A DNA stretch of 64,000 bases from Microbulbifer celer (GCF_020991125.1 NZ_CP087715.1:2631501-2695500), one strand, 5' to 3'; positions 19,501-28,767 are shown, counted from the first letter of the stretch. Made by a program: numbers and translations. Notes: generated by a model not told the origin, from the sequence alone.

Positions 19501-19614
19501 GGCTACTCCTGCCGCTGTCAGAGCAAGCGCTTCTCCGACGCCAATTTGCGTCATCCTCTACAGGCGCTACTGGCACAGATCGAAGATTCAGGGTTTACTG
19601 TCAGTAACCACTAA
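16537..19614 (+). CDS. ydiJ: YdiJ-type FAD-binding and 4Fe-4S dehydrogenase (probable D-2-hydroxyglutarate dehydrogenase)
   Basis: 1025 residues, close to the 1018 of E. coli YdiJ. Domain order: FAD-binding PCMH domain (about 40-270, VVLSPRGGGTGTNGQSLTDG), FAD-linked oxidase C-terminal domain with GHVDAGVLHVRP and WGEHGKGVRSEF, then a 4Fe-4S segment (CLACKSCAGQCPIKVDVPTFR) and a CCG-type domain (GCCGMAGTYGHE). YdiJ proteins oxidise D-2-hydroxyglutarate and pass electrons to the membrane quinone pool. It is divergent from the DUF523-DUF1722 gene, so 16314-16536 should hold two promoters. The exact hydroxyacid substrate is inferred from the family. Confidence 0.9.
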   Translation: MIPALREVNEVQALYLQYLEALKQAGFRGDLSPSYASRTVLSTDNSIYQVLPQAVVYPRDEHDLQLLMQLADREDFHAVVLSPRGGGTGTNGQSLTDGIVVDISRHMNRILEINAEEGWVRVQTGVVKDQLNAALKPHGLFFAPELSTSNRATIGGMINTDASGQGSCLYGKTRDHVLELKTVLMGGELWHSHAIDDDNLAEVAEQESRAGRIHQLVESIAREKRDLIDAKFPKLNRCLTGYDLAHIRDEEKDKDGRFNLNNILCGSEGTLGFIAEAKLNVLKIPKCAALVNLNYDHFQDALKDATDLMQAGPTSIETVDSKVLQLAMGDIVWDSVSEFFPQDDRAVKGINLVEYTADSEEALEAALKKFTAHVDSVIGQPGKSFAYTIARGHAQVNKIWGMRKRAVGLLGNAQGEERPIPFVEDCAVPPENLADFIAEFRAALDAAGFAYGMFGHVDAGVLHVRPAIDMKDPEQARQVRIITEQVVGLAKKYNGLLWGEHGKGVRSEFAPEFFGELYPELQKIKAAFDPRNQLNPGKIATPSAASGLLKIDEVPTRGEHDRQIPAQVWEGYAEGVYCNGNGACFNWNPDDAMCPSYKATRDRVHSPKGRASLMREWLRLLAERSVDPEAVARKSREQSFIVGLPGRFKNSLARARGEYDFNHEVNEAMQGCLACKSCAGQCPIKVDVPTFRAKFLELYYSRYLRPMKDYFVGSLEFLMPHLARIPQLYNFPLRLKPVRWVLERGLGLADSPALSTTRLEKAMGELGVPFATADTLKALGPAQRKKSVIIVQDAFTSYFDTSVVADTLRLLKLLDFNPLVAPYRANGKPLHVHGFMRQFSRVAEGNSTFLNSLAESGVPLVGIDPSMTLTYRSEYRKLLGDKAPSVRLLQEWLAEHSEHLAGNRNRLKRGQFTLLPHCTEQSNAAGSSKQWQQVFSALGMELTSESVGCCGMAGTYGHEMANRETSRTIFQQSWAPKLNGDTSTTLATGYSCRCQSKRFSDANLRHPLQALLAQIEDSGFTVSNH

Positions 19615-19677
19615 TTGATGTCTGGGTGGTGCCGAAAGCCGGCACCACCGTTAAACGCCGATGAGAGCGGATGTCCC

Positions 19678-20430
19678 ATGTTTTCAAAGCGCCCAGCCAG
19701 GTCCCTTGCCACACAATGCAGGCTCTCCTATCACCTTCGGCACCTGTTACTGGCGATTGCGTTGGCATCCCCACTGATCAGTACGGGACTGACTGCAGAG
19801 CCCAATGAATCCGATGGACCACCGATTGCGCGCTGGATCTCTGAAGCAGAGCGGTACGCATTGAGTGGGGACTACGATACTGCCCTGCCCCTGTATGAAC
19901 GCGCCATTGCAGCGCTGGCGGAAGACAAGCCACGGCAAAACCAGTTGCGCTACCGCTATGGCATCATCCTGAACGCCCTCGGCGCCCGGCGGCCGGATCT
20001 CTACCCCCTGGCCCGCAGTCAGTTTGAGGCGGTGCTGGACTACGTGGAATCTTCTCCCGGTATTCCTTTCGAGCACTCCGCAGCTCGCGTGCGCTCGGCA
20101 CTCGCCCATACTTATCACCAGCAATCCGCCTCGGAATCTCGTCCACATCAACGCACGCAAATGCTGCACACCGCTTACCAACTATACAGCGCAGCACAGA
20201 AGCAACTGCACAGAGAGCGCGACTGGCAGAACCTCGCCATTACCTATTTCAACCTGGGGCAGGTCTGCGAGTGGCAGGGCAACCTGGAAGAGGCTATTGA
20301 ATGGCTGGAAGAGGCCGTTGCCCTGGACCGGCGCCACGGTTTTGCGGACCTCGCGGAAGACCTCGCCTACCTGACCGCGCTGAGAGAGCAAGTCAACCCA
20401 ACACAGCCAGCGGGAAACACACCGATCTGA
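19678..20430 (+). CDS. Exported tetratricopeptide-repeat protein
   Basis: 250 residues from ATG 19678. A basic N-terminus and a hydrophobic segment (HLLLAIALASPLISTGLTAEP) form a signal peptide. TPR-like helical pairs are seen at AERYALSGDYDTALPLYERAI and at NLGQVCEWQGNLEEAIEWLEEAV. It may act as a scaffold in the periplasm. It follows the ydiJ gene by 63 bp and could be read from its transcript. No specific partner is visible. Confidence 0.75.
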   Translation: MFSKRPARSLATQCRLSYHLRHLLLAIALASPLISTGLTAEPNESDGPPIARWISEAERYALSGDYDTALPLYERAIAALAEDKPRQNQLRYRYGIILNALGARRPDLYPLARSQFEAVLDYVESSPGIPFEHSAARVRSALAHTYHQQSASESRPHQRTQMLHTAYQLYSAAQKQLHRERDWQNLAITYFNLGQVCEWQGNLEEAIEWLEEAVALDRRHGFADLAEDLAYLTALREQVNPTQPAGNTPI

Positions 20431-21034
20431 AAATGCAGTAATTACCGGTACAGAATCCCCGGAGGCCCGCCACACGGGGGGTTCCGAAGAACACAACACC
20501 TTGGCCCCTATATCCTAAAACTATTAGATTAATAGGCCAGACTTATTGCCAAGGTACCACCTCAGCTGCTCTGGAGCACCCGGAATCCCCTTTTTTCGGA
20601 AAATACCACCAGTCTGAACCAACGGTCACAAATAATCTAAAAAAAATATTATTCCGCAAATTCTCCCTTGAGAGCCCGGCAATTGTACAAAAATCACACA
20701 ATACCAGCATGACATCGCTGTCATGCATTCAGCTGGCCCAGCAACCGGTTCCCCATAGAAAGTTAAACACTCGACCAAAAGCGGCGAATTGGTTTTTGGC
20801 TCATGAAATATTCCCAACCCTACACTGAGCTTTGGAATGAATACCCGGTCAGCAGTGCAGATATGACAATCTGCTCGGGTTTTTCCGGCAGAGTCAGCAA
20901 AGATTGCTTCCGTCATACAGTCGCCTAATATGGCCCTTCCTGATCAAACATTGATCAGTTATTCCGAAATCAACTTGGAGGCTGCACAGGCACTTTGAGT
21001 CTGCGACCGAAAGGCTTCCGGAGGTATTGAAACT
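20431..21034. other. AT-rich intergenic region
   Basis: About 600 bp with no convincing gene. It is clearly richer in A/T than its neighbours. Two small inverted repeats stand out: CTATTA-GAT-TAATAG at 20521-20535 and TGATCAA-ACA-TTGATCA at 20941-20957. A minus-strand frame at 20626-20916 has no ribosome binding site or recognisable motif and was not called. Confidence 0.5.
20941..20957. promoter_or_regulatory. Candidate operator, perfect inverted repeat
   Basis: TGATCAA-ACA-TTGATCA, a perfect 7-bp inverted repeat with a 3-base centre, 77 bp upstream of the 3D-domain gene. The size fits a dimeric repressor site. The regulator is unknown. Confidence 0.35.
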
Positions 21035-21454
21035 ATGCGACAGAGTCTTAAGAAAACTGTACTGGTATTCGCGGCTGTATTTTTGGCGGCCATCGGCAGT
21101 GATTCCTTTGCCGCAATCAAGAAGGAACCTGCCGGTAAAAAATCAATGACGGTCACCGCGACCGCATACAACTCGGTCAAAGGCCAGACAGACGACGATC
21201 CCTGGGTTGCCGCCTGGAATAACCGCCTGCGTCCGGGCGACAAGATCATCGCCGTTTCTCGCGACCTGGAGAAACACGGCCTGACCAACGGCGCCAAGGT
21301 ACGCATTGAAGGTCTGCCCGGTACTTTTACTGTACGCGACCGCATGAACAAGCGTTTTAAGAACCGCATCGATGTGTGGATGGAAAAGGACGTCCGTAAA
21401 GCGCGCCAGTGGGGCAAGAAGAAGCTCAAAATCATCTGGCACCACGACAAATAA
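21035..21454 (+). CDS. Exported 3D-domain (double-psi beta-barrel) protein
   Basis: 139 residues with a signal peptide (KKTVLVFAAVFLAAIGSDSFA). The mature part, from MTVTATAYNS onward, carries the 3D domain. The three aspartates that name it are in RPGDKIIAVSRDL, FTVRDRM and RIDVWM. The fold is shared with MltA-type lytic transglycosylases and Rpf/YabE-like proteins, so a cell-wall role in the periplasm is likely, but activity is unproven. A ribosome binding site GGAGGT lies about ten bases before the ATG. A bidirectional terminator follows. Confidence 0.85.
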   Translation: MRQSLKKTVLVFAAVFLAAIGSDSFAAIKKEPAGKKSMTVTATAYNSVKGQTDDDPWVAAWNNRLRPGDKIIAVSRDLEKHGLTNGAKVRIEGLPGTFTVRDRMNKRFKNRIDVWMEKDVRKARQWGKKKLKIIWHHDK

Positions 21455-21491
21455 TGAATCGGGCATCGCTGCCTGAATCAGCTACCCGGAA

Positions 21492-21523
21492 ATACGAAAC
21501 CCCGCATCTGTGGGGTTTCGTAT
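21492..21523. terminator. Bidirectional Rho-independent terminator
   Basis: 12-bp stem ATACGAAACCCC / GGGGTTTCGTAT with an 8-base loop between two convergent genes. The T-rich side is short on both strands, but the position and stem support termination in both directions. Confidence 0.75.
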
Positions 21524-21539
21524 GTCTGGCCCAGACGGA

Positions 21540-22220
21540 TCAGGGCTCCGTGGTCAGCGCAATGCCTTCCACTTCATTACAGTTTTCATTGTCGATAAAA
21601 ATCATGCTCGGTTGACGGGACTCGTTAAAGCGGTGCTCCACACCATCCTCTCTAAATACCACCAGAAACTCCTCTTTCTCCCAACCTTCTTCCGTCAGGT
21701 ATTCCGTCAACCAGAGAACCGACGGGGTTCCTTCATAGCAGTTGCCATAAAACATTCGGGTTTTCTCCACCAGTTCTTTGGTGAGGTAATCGCGATACTG
21801 ACCGGGGTGAGAAAATCGTTCGCCAGACAGGTCCACCTCAACCACCCCATCGGTATCCGCCTGCGGGCGATCGCTTTCACCGGCCGGAGACATTGCGCTG
21901 TTGTCATCGGCATCGGGAGCGCCGAACCGCTCCGGCTCCGGTACTTCCCGGGGCTCGCCTTCGGCAGATACCCGCTTTTTCTCGCCGGCACCGAGCCCGG
22001 CAATTTTTTCAAAATAGATCGCGGTGTTTTCATCGCAATCCACACAGGAGCGACCGGCGATAATTGCGTACCCCTGAAACTCGCCCACCAGACGGGCCTC
22101 CGCCAGATCGACATCCAGCAGTCGGTCATCAGATAATTTCAGCTCGACACCGGAAAACGCGGGCATGGCTGTGGAAAAACACAGCAGGGGGAACGCCAGG
22201 AAAGAAAGGAACATCTTCAT
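21540..22220 (-). CDS. Exported protein of unknown function
   Basis: 226 residues from ATG 22220. A signal peptide (MKMFLSFLAFPLLCFSTAMPAFSG) is followed by a small domain with the pair CVDC (GRSCVDCDENTAIYF), a low-complexity acidic linker of about 60 residues, and a second domain with NCYEG and ENCNEVEG. The cysteines may form disulfides in the periplasm. I do not recognise a family. An upstream in-frame start at 22244 is possible. It is convergent with the 3D-domain gene. Confidence 0.7.
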   Translation of the reverse strand: MKMFLSFLAFPLLCFSTAMPAFSGVELKLSDDRLLDVDLAEARLVGEFQGYAIIAGRSCVDCDENTAIYFEKIAGLGAGEKKRVSAEGEPREVPEPERFGAPDADDNSAMSPAGESDRPQADTDGVVEVDLSGERFSHPGQYRDYLTKELVEKTRMFYGNCYEGTPSVLWLTEYLTEEGWEKEEFLVVFREDGVEHRFNESRQPSMIFIDNENCNEVEGIALTTEP

Positions 22221-22450
22221 GCAGAGCAACCACACTTTATACATCTGCAGACAGTGAGCGACCCGGAGGTCGCAGACAGTCGGCGCCGCCTGGGCAACAT
22301 TCCTTGCAGCCCGGTGGCGGCGCCACGATTGGGTAGTGCTGTCACACTGTCGCGATTCCCTTCTATTAATAACCTTAGCAGGCCATGGAAAACCTGCTGA
22401 ATCTGAAAGGTTTTATTTTCAATCGCTCTTGCAATGGTGGATCACAGACA

Positions 22451-22741
22451 TTAAGGGGCTTCCCAGCTTCCGCTCGCTTCGGCAGGCCCGACGAATGCAC
22501 CCACGCCTTCCTCTTTCAGGGCTTCCAGCGCTTCATTCAGCGCCTCTTTATCGGTGTCGAACACATCCTCCCAGACGGTGGCGTTATTGTGCTCGTCAAC
22601 AATCTCCAACAGCCAGCCGCCCTCGCCATCGGCATAAATATCGATTTCCAGGGAGTGGTCGCCATCACTGTAAGTGCGGCTCAAGGGAGAGGCTTGTGTC
22701 GGGGATTGCAAATCGGATTGAGAGTCAGACTGGTCAGCCAT
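22451..22741 (-). CDS. Small acidic protein of unknown function
   Basis: 96 residues, strongly acidic, no signal peptide. The middle (SLEIDIYADGEGGWLLEIVDEHNNATVWEDVFDTDKEALNEALEAL) looks like a conserved compact alpha/beta domain of the kind found as short hypothetical proteins in other gammaproteobacteria. Function unknown. It is divergent from trhO. Confidence 0.7.
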   Translation of the reverse strand: MADQSDSQSDLQSPTQASPLSRTYSDGDHSLEIDIYADGEGGWLLEIVDEHNNATVWEDVFDTDKEALNEALEALKEEGVGAFVGPAEASGSWEAP

Positions 22742-22970
22742 GGGGAAACCTCGCGGATAGCTGGTGATACACGGCAGGGATTCTGGTCATATTCCACGGC
22801 CGAGAGAACCAAGCGGAATGCCGGTTATTGCCCCTCAACCAGTGTCGAAAAAGTGTACGACACCTGGGAGAAAATCCGTTAAAATGCGCGGCGATTTTCC
22901 ACCCCGGGGCAGAACTGCACCCGGATACCTGCTCCGGATTTACGTTCCGGCCCGCAACAAGGAAACTGAC

Positions 22971-23990
22971 ATGCCCTCTCCCGAGTACTCCGCGCCCGGA
23001 AACATCGTCGTCTGTGCGCTGTATAAATTTGTCGCGCTGGATGATTTTGAAACCCTGCGCGAGCCCCTCCTGAAAACCCTGCTGGACAATGAAGTGCGCG
23101 GCACACTATTGCTTGCCAGTGAGGGCATTAACGGCACCGTTGCCGGTAGTCGCGCAGGCATAGACGCCCTCCTCAGCTACCTGAAGTCGGACCCGCGCCT
23201 GGCGGATCTGGACACCAAAGAGTCCCTGACCGGCGAGATGCCGTTTTTGCGCAGCAAAGTGAAGCTGAAGCGTGAAATTGTCACCATGGGGGTTCAGGGT
23301 ATCGACCCACTCCGCTCTGTGGGCACCTACGTGAAGCCGCAGGACTGGAATACGCTGATTTCCGATCCGGACGTGCTACTGATTGACACCCGCAACGATT
23401 ACGAAGTTCAGGTCGGCACCTTCGAGAACGCGGTTAACCCCCAGACCACGACATTCCGCGAATTTCCCGACTACGTGCAGGAACACCTGGACCCGTCCAA
23501 ACACAAAAAAGTCGCCATGTTCTGTACCGGCGGCATCCGCTGTGAGAAATCCACCGCCTACCTCAAGGAGCAGGGCTTTGACGAGGTGTACCACCTACAG
23601 GGCGGCATTCTAAAATACCTGGAAGAAGTGCCCGAGGAAGAAACGCTGTGGAAAGGAGAGTGTTTTGTCTTCGACGATCGCGTCACCGTCAATCACAGCC
23701 TGGAGCGCGGAAGTTACCAACAGTGCAATGCCTGTCGCATGCCGGTAACCGATACCGAAATGCAATCTGAAAAATTCGAGCAGGGCGTCAGCTGCCCGCA
23801 CTGCTTCGACAACGTTTCCGATGCCGACAAGGCACGCTTCCGTGAACGGGAAAAGCAAATTCAACTGGCCAAGGTACGTGGGGAAACCCATATTGGGCAA
23901 GACGCCAAAGCCACAACCAGCGCGCGCCGTGAACAGAAGCGTGCATTGCGTCAGAAGCAGGCAAAACAGGCGTTGCAACAACAGTCCTGA
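22971..23990 (+). CDS. trhO: tRNA uridine(34) hydroxylase TrhO (rhodanese family, UPF0176)
   Basis: 339 residues. Makes 5-hydroxyuridine at the wobble position of tRNA in an oxygen-dependent way. The N-terminal acylphosphatase-like domain ([31 protein letters not shown]) is followed by a rhodanese domain with the active Cys in [18 protein letters not shown], then a Cys-rich zinc-like segment ([14 protein letters not shown]) and a basic tail. ATG at 22971 has AAGGAAA upstream; the longer open frame to 22764 is not family-like. It is a single gene ending at an inverted repeat. Confidence 0.94.
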   Translation: MPSPEYSAPGNIVVCALYKFVALDDFETLREPLLKTLLDNEVRGTLLLASEGINGTVAGSRAGIDALLSYLKSDPRLADLDTKESLTGEMPFLRSKVKLKREIVTMGVQGIDPLRSVGTYVKPQDWNTLISDPDVLLIDTRNDYEVQVGTFENAVNPQTTTFREFPDYVQEHLDPSKHKKVAMFCTGGIRCEKSTAYLKEQGFDEVYHLQGGILKYLEEVPEEETLWKGECFVFDDRVTVNHSLERGSYQQCNACRMPVTDTEMQSEKFEQGVSCPHCFDNVSDADKARFREREKQIQLAKVRGETHIGQDAKATTSARREQKRALRQKQAKQALQQQS

Positions 23991-24018
23991 TGCACCATCG
24001 AAATGCCGGCTCAGCCCG

Positions 24019-24093
24019 TAATGCTGTTCACTTAAGCCACCGAGTGTCGGTGTCGCCACCTTCGCGGAGAATTTCATTAAGTGAACAGCATTA
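24019..24093. repeat. MITE-like inverted repeat
   Basis: Perfect 17-bp inverted repeat TAATGCTGTTCACTTAA (24019-24035) and its complement (24077-24093) enclosing 41 bases. The flanks add weaker pairing (GCCGG...). It sits between two convergent genes, trhO and a SpoIIAA-like gene. The ends look like insertion-sequence termini and no transposase is present, so a miniature transposon remnant is likely; a transcription stop is the alternative. Confidence 0.6.
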
Positions 24094-24096
24094 GGC

Positions 24097-24480
24097 TCAT
24101 CCCGGCACTTCGTTTCGGCTTGCCAACCACTCCAGCGCTTCGGCTTCCGTGAGAAATGAGAAAAGTTCCAGCCCCTGTTGACGTGCGGCATTACGCATAA
24201 CCGCGGTGGTATTCAGCTGTGGTTTGTTCAATACCGCAATATGGGCATTTTTAAGCGCCTCCTGCCCACCGACAAACCAGCCGAACGCGATCTGTTCCTC
24301 TTTACTCATCGACATTTTGCTCACCTTGCGCACATCCGCCAGTATCCGCAGCGGCTTTAGATGACCGTACCTGGCCGCCAGCTGCCGTATGGCTTCGATA
24401 CGGGAATCAAACGTCGCCTCTCCATAAAAAAGCAGCCGTACCAGACGCTGCTCTGCATCGTATCGAATTCGAAAACTCAT
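24097..24480 (-). CDS. SpoIIAA/STAS-like small protein, copy 1
   Basis: 127 residues, no signal peptide. The pattern MSFRIRYDAEQRLVRLLFYGEATFDSRIEAIRQLAARYGH...LRILADVRKV fits the SpoIIAA-like/STAS fold (beta-strand, helix, LADVR strand). It is clearly related to the protein at 24769-25143: both have YGHL.PL..L.DVR, a central helix and an ending EFITE/FLTEAEALEWLA-type helix. The role is unknown; such proteins often bind a partner or a small hydrophobic ligand. Confidence 0.72.
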   Translation of the reverse strand: MSFRIRYDAEQRLVRLLFYGEATFDSRIEAIRQLAARYGHLKPLRILADVRKVSKMSMSKEEQIAFGWFVGGQEALKNAHIAVLNKPQLNTTAVMRNAARQQGLELFSFLTEAEALEWLASRNEVPG

Positions 24481-24768
24481 ACTGCCGGGTTCCCGCTACT
24501 TGTCTTGTCACGGTGTCGACCACAAAAAGACATACACCACAAACACGAAAATCGAAGACAAATAGAACCACAACGCCCCGTCTCCAAAAAGAATAAAAGG
24601 CTACCAAAGTCTCAAATACGAAAATCTCTTCCCTTTCTGATCTACAATTTTTCTTGCACAAGAAACAAAGGCGTCAATACTCGGGAACTCTGGATACACG
24701 ACGCCGTTTAAAATTCGGGGAGTAAGAAGGGAGATAGGAGATAAGTAGAAAAGCAAAACAGGAACCCG
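24481..24768. other. AT-rich spacer between the two SpoIIAA-like genes
   Basis: About 290 bp, richer in A/T than its surroundings, with no gene, terminator or repeat that I can support. It should contain the promoter of copy 1. Confidence 0.4.
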
Positions 24769-25143
24769 TCAGGTAACGACATCCGCAGCAAGCCAGGAAA
24801 GCGCCATGTGCTCAGTAATAAACTCTCCCAGCAACATGCCTTCGTTTCGCGCCCAGTCATTAATGACTACGTTGGCATTGATTTCGGGTGCATGGAGAAC
24901 GGCGGTGCGCGCATGCCTCAACCCCGGAAGACGCGCAGCAAACTGACCAAACGCCTTGCGCTCTTCGAGAGTAAGGAGAATTTCAGCCTCGCGCACATCC
25001 ACCAGCAGTGGCAGGGGCTGCAAGTGGCCGTACTTCTCCGCGACCTGTTGCGCAGCATTGAGTTTATCTTCCAGCTCAACCTGTCCGAAAAAGGTGGCCC
25101 TGACAATACGAGCGCTGTGATCAAAGCGAATCTGGAACCCCAA
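24769..25143 (-). CDS. SpoIIAA/STAS-like small protein, copy 2
   Basis: 124 residues, paralogue of the 24097-24480 product in the same orientation. Starts MGFQIRFDHSARIVRATFFGQ, then KYGHLQPLPLLVDVREAEI and the C-terminal helix EFITEHMALSWLAAD. The DVR motif after the second strand is shared by both copies. The pair most likely arose by an old tandem duplication, as the sequences have drifted far. Function unknown. Confidence 0.72.
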   Translation of the reverse strand: MGFQIRFDHSARIVRATFFGQVELEDKLNAAQQVAEKYGHLQPLPLLVDVREAEILLTLEERKAFGQFAARLPGLRHARTAVLHAPEINANVVINDWARNEGMLLGEFITEHMALSWLAADVVT

Positions 25144-25266
25144 CTGACGACCTCCTGGAGACTACTAGTGGGCCAATCTGAGCTGCCGTAGCCCAAATTG
25201 GTCATTTGTGATCACTCAGTATATATGCCCAATTCCCGTCAGGTAGGAAATTGGACATAAACTGCT

Positions 25267-26442
25267 TCAAACTTCTTCAATCTCCGGGAAAGCTGCATCA
25301 TCTTCCGAGGCCAACCACACCTGCGCCGCGGCTTTGCGTGCAATCTCCCGATAAAGTGTGGCGACTTCGCCTTCCGGCTCCGCCGCTACGGTCGGCTTGC
25401 CACCATCGGCTTGCTCTCGAATCGACATCGCCAGCGGCAGTTGCCCCAGCAACCGGGTACCGTAATCAGCCGCCATTTGCTCGCCGCCACCGGCACCAAA
25501 AATCGGCTCCCGGTGGCCACAATTGGAACAGGTATGCAGGGACATATTTTCCACAATCCCCAGCACCGGCACCGACACCTTGCGGAACATTTCCACGCCC
25601 TTGATGGCGTCAACCAGCGCCAGGTCCTGTGGCGTAGTCACGATCACCGCCCCTGACAGCGTGACTTTCTGCGCCAGCGTCAACTGGATATCCCCAGTGC
25701 CGGGAGGCATATCCACCACCAGGTAATCCAGCTCTCCATCTTCGGCGCCATTCCCTTCTGACCACAGTGTCTGAGTCAGCATCTGGTTCAGGGCGCCACT
25801 GGCCATGGGGCCGCGCCACACTGCCGGAGTATCCTCAGTGAGCAGGTAGCCCAGGGACATGGTCTGCAGACCATGCGCCGCTACCGGCACGAAGAACTTG
25901 CCGCCCTTCACCTCCGGCCGGAGCCCCTCGGTACCGAGCATGGTGGGCAGGCTGGGACCATAAATGTCCGCATCCAGCAGCCCCACTCTGGCACCCTCTG
26001 CCGCCAGCGCCAGGGCAAGATTCACGGCGGTAGTAGACTTGCCTACACCGCCCTTGCCAGAGGCAACGGCAATAATATTCTTTACCGCGCGCAGTGATTC
26101 AGGCACCTCTCCTGTCTCTGTACGACCTATGTCGAAAAACAGATCACTCTGGATTTCCGCGCCCGCAAGCGGCCCCTCCGCCAGCAGTGGTTCGCAGGCG
26201 GTGCGGATACGCTCGGCCCAAGACGCCTGCGCACTGGCACAGGGGTATCCGAGGGTCACTCCGGTATAGACGGTGCCCTCATCAAACCCGACCTCGATTT
26301 CCGCCTCCAGCTGATCCAGCGGCAGGCCGGTGGCCGGGTCCTCCAGCAGGCCGATGACTTCCGCCACCTGCTCCAGCTGCCGCTGGATATCGGCCGGAAT
26401 TTCTTCGTGATCGTGGTCATGGTGGGAGTGATGGTCTGTCAC
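25267..26442 (-). CDS. apbC: Mrp/ApbC-type Fe-S cluster carrier ATPase
   Basis: 391 residues. Binds and transfers Fe-S clusters to apo-enzymes. The N-terminus is His-rich (HHSHHDHDHEE), followed by a MIP18-like domain (about 15-100), then the deviant Walker A motif ASGKGGVGKSTTAVNLAL, the switch region DADIYGPSLPTMLG, DMPPGTGD, and the cluster-binding pair in TCSNCGHREPIFG. It is divergent from metG across 260 bp, a common bacterial arrangement. Confidence 0.94.
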   Translation of the reverse strand: MTDHHSHHDHDHEEIPADIQRQLEQVAEVIGLLEDPATGLPLDQLEAEIEVGFDEGTVYTGVTLGYPCASAQASWAERIRTACEPLLAEGPLAGAEIQSDLFFDIGRTETGEVPESLRAVKNIIAVASGKGGVGKSTTAVNLALALAAEGARVGLLDADIYGPSLPTMLGTEGLRPEVKGGKFFVPVAAHGLQTMSLGYLLTEDTPAVWRGPMASGALNQMLTQTLWSEGNGAEDGELDYLVVDMPPGTGDIQLTLAQKVTLSGAVIVTTPQDLALVDAIKGVEMFRKVSVPVLGIVENMSLHTCSNCGHREPIFGAGGGEQMAADYGTRLLGQLPLAMSIREQADGGKPTVAAEPEGEVATLYREIARKAAAQVWLASEDDAAFPEIEEV

Positions 26443-26702
26443 GGGTTGTCCTCACTGACGTGTCCGGGAATGGTTTGTTGCAGCGATGCCCTGTGGCAGC
26501 GCTGTGGTAATGGGAATGCCGGCATTGTGGGCAAGGGGCGAGGTCATGACAAGCGCCAGCGAGCACACCCCGGGGGTTGCGCCGGGTGCCTTGCGGTGCC
26601 CATTTCTGCTATATTCCGCGCTCTTTCCCGGTGGTCCGCACCGCGCGCCACCGCACAGTTTCACCATCGACAGTCAAGTCTCGCAGCTTTTTGGAATCAA
26701 CG

Positions 26703-28745
26703 ATGTCTCAGACTCGCACCCAGCCCAGAAACATCCTCGTCACCAGTGCCCTGCCCTACGCCAACGGCTCGCTGCACCTGGGTCATATCCTCGAGTATAT
26801 CCAGACCGATATCTGGGCCCGTTTCCAGCGCGCCCGCGGCAATGACTGTCTGTACATGTGCGCCGACGACGCCCACGGCACCGCCATCATGCTGAAAGCG
26901 GAGCAGCTGGGCCTGAGCCCGGAGCAGCACATCGCCAATATGCAGGCAGAACACCAGCGCGACTTCGCCGACTTCCTGATCGGCGTGGATAACTATCATT
27001 CCACGCACTCGGAAGAGAACCGCGAGCTGTCGGCGATGATCTACAAGCGCCTCAGAGAAAATGGCCACATTGCCTCGCGCACCATTACCCAGGCTTTCGA
27101 CCCGGAGAAAGAACTGTTCCTGGCGGACCGCTACATCAAGGGCACCTGCCCGAAATGTAAGGCCGAAGACCAGTACGGCGACAACTGTGAGGTCTGCGCT
27201 GCCACCTACAGCCCCACCGAGCTGATCAACCCGGTGTCCGCCATCTCCGGTGCCACCCCGGTCGAGAAAGAGTCGGAGCACTTCTTCTTTACCTTGCCGG
27301 CGTTTACCGATTTCCTGAAAAACTGGACCCGCTCCGGCACCTTGCAGGACGAGGTGGCCAACAAGCTGTCCGAGTGGCTGGACGAAGGCCTGCAGGAGTG
27401 GGATATCTCCCGCGATGCGCCCTACTTCGGTTTTGAAATCCCGGATGCGCCGGGCAAATATTTTTACGTCTGGCTGGACGCCCCGATTGGCTATATGGCC
27501 AGTCTGAAGAACTATTGCGATGCAAAGGGGCTCGACTGGCAGGACTACTGGAAAAAAGACAGCACTGCCGAGGTGTATCACTTTATCGGTAAGGACATCG
27601 TCAACTTCCACGCCCTGTTCTGGCCCGCCATGCTGGACTCCGCGGACTTCCGCACCCCCAACAAGGTCTGTGTACACGGCTTCCTGACGGTCAACGGCAA
27701 GAAGATGTCCAAATCCCGCGGCACCTTCATCAATGCACGCAATTACCTGGACCATCTGAATCCGGAATACCTGCGCTACTACTTTGCCGCCAAACTCACC
27801 GCGGGCGTGGACGACCTTGACCTGAACCTGGAAGACTTTATCGCCAAGGTAAATTCCGATCTGGTGGGCAAGGTGGTGAACATCGCCTCGCGCACCGCCA
27901 AGTTTGTGAGCAAGTCGGGCGGCGTCTTAGCCAGCGAGCTCGCCGACGAAGCGCTGTGGAACCAGTTTGTGGAAGCCGCGCCGCGCATTGCCGACTTTTT
28001 TGAAGCCCGCGAATACAGTCGCGCCACCCGTGAAATCATGGGCCTTGCAGACGCCGCCAATGCCTGGATTGCCGAAAAAGCGCCCTGGTCTCTGGCCAAG
28101 GAGGAAGGCAAAGAGGAAGAGGTGCTGGCGATCTGCTCCCAGGGTGTGAACATGTTCCGCGCGCTCATCACCTGGCTGTCGCCGGTGCTGCCGGAAACGG
28201 CCAAGAAAGCCGAAGCTTTCCTGGGTGTGGCGCTGGACTGGAATACCGCCACCACGCCGCTGGCCGGTCACACCATCAACAAGTTCAAGCCGTTGATGCA
28301 GCGTATTGAAAAGACTCAGGTTGACGCGATGCAGGAAGCGGCGAAGGAATCCCTGGCACAATTGCAGGCCGAGGTCGCCGGCGCGGCAAAAGGCCCACTG
28401 GCAGATGACCCGCTTGCGGAGCAGATTCAGTTCGATGACTTTGCCAAGGTAGACCTGCGTATCGCGCTGATCGCGAATGCGGAACATGTGGAAGGTGCCG
28501 GCAAGCTGCTGCGCCTGACCCTGGACCTGGGCGGTGAGACACGCAATGTGTTTGCGGGGATCAAGAGTGCCTACAAGCCGGAAGATCTGATTGGCAAGCA
28601 CACGGTGATGGTGGCCAACCTGGCGCCGCGCAAGATGCGTTTTGGTGTCAGTGAAGGCATGGTGCTGGCCGCCGGCCCCGGTGGTAAAGATATCTGGATT
28701 CTGGAACCCCACGAAGGCGCGCAGCCGGGTATGCGGGTGATGTAA
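26703..28745 (+). CDS. metG: Methionyl-tRNA synthetase
   Basis: 680 residues. Charges tRNA-Met. Visible are [14 protein letters not shown] (HIGH-type motif), the zinc knuckle [17 protein letters not shown], the [12 protein letters not shown] segment and KMSKSRGTF. The C-terminal 110 residues form a Trbp111-like tRNA-binding domain ([23 protein letters not shown]...[11 protein letters not shown]) that dimerises the enzyme. ATG at 26703 gives the family start; the open frame upstream is not coding. Palindromic element D follows its stop codon by 23 bp. Confidence 0.97.
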   Translation: MSQTRTQPRNILVTSALPYANGSLHLGHILEYIQTDIWARFQRARGNDCLYMCADDAHGTAIMLKAEQLGLSPEQHIANMQAEHQRDFADFLIGVDNYHSTHSEENRELSAMIYKRLRENGHIASRTITQAFDPEKELFLADRYIKGTCPKCKAEDQYGDNCEVCAATYSPTELINPVSAISGATPVEKESEHFFFTLPAFTDFLKNWTRSGTLQDEVANKLSEWLDEGLQEWDISRDAPYFGFEIPDAPGKYFYVWLDAPIGYMASLKNYCDAKGLDWQDYWKKDSTAEVYHFIGKDIVNFHALFWPAMLDSADFRTPNKVCVHGFLTVNGKKMSKSRGTFINARNYLDHLNPEYLRYYFAAKLTAGVDDLDLNLEDFIAKVNSDLVGKVVNIASRTAKFVSKSGGVLASELADEALWNQFVEAAPRIADFFEAREYSRATREIMGLADAANAWIAEKAPWSLAKEEGKEEEVLAICSQGVNMFRALITWLSPVLPETAKKAEAFLGVALDWNTATTPLAGHTINKFKPLMQRIEKTQVDAMQEAAKESLAQLQAEVAGAAKGPLADDPLAEQIQFDDFAKVDLRIALIANAEHVEGAGKLLRLTLDLGGETRNVFAGIKSAYKPEDLIGKHTVMVANLAPRKMRFGVSEGMVLAAGPGGKDIWILEPHEGAQPGMRVM

Positions 28746-28767
28746 CCATAAAAGTTGATGAGAAGGT

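Noticed and set aside
20626-20916. Minus-strand frame of 96 codons in the AT-rich gap
   Set aside because: No ribosome binding site and no family pattern; the composition looks non-coding.
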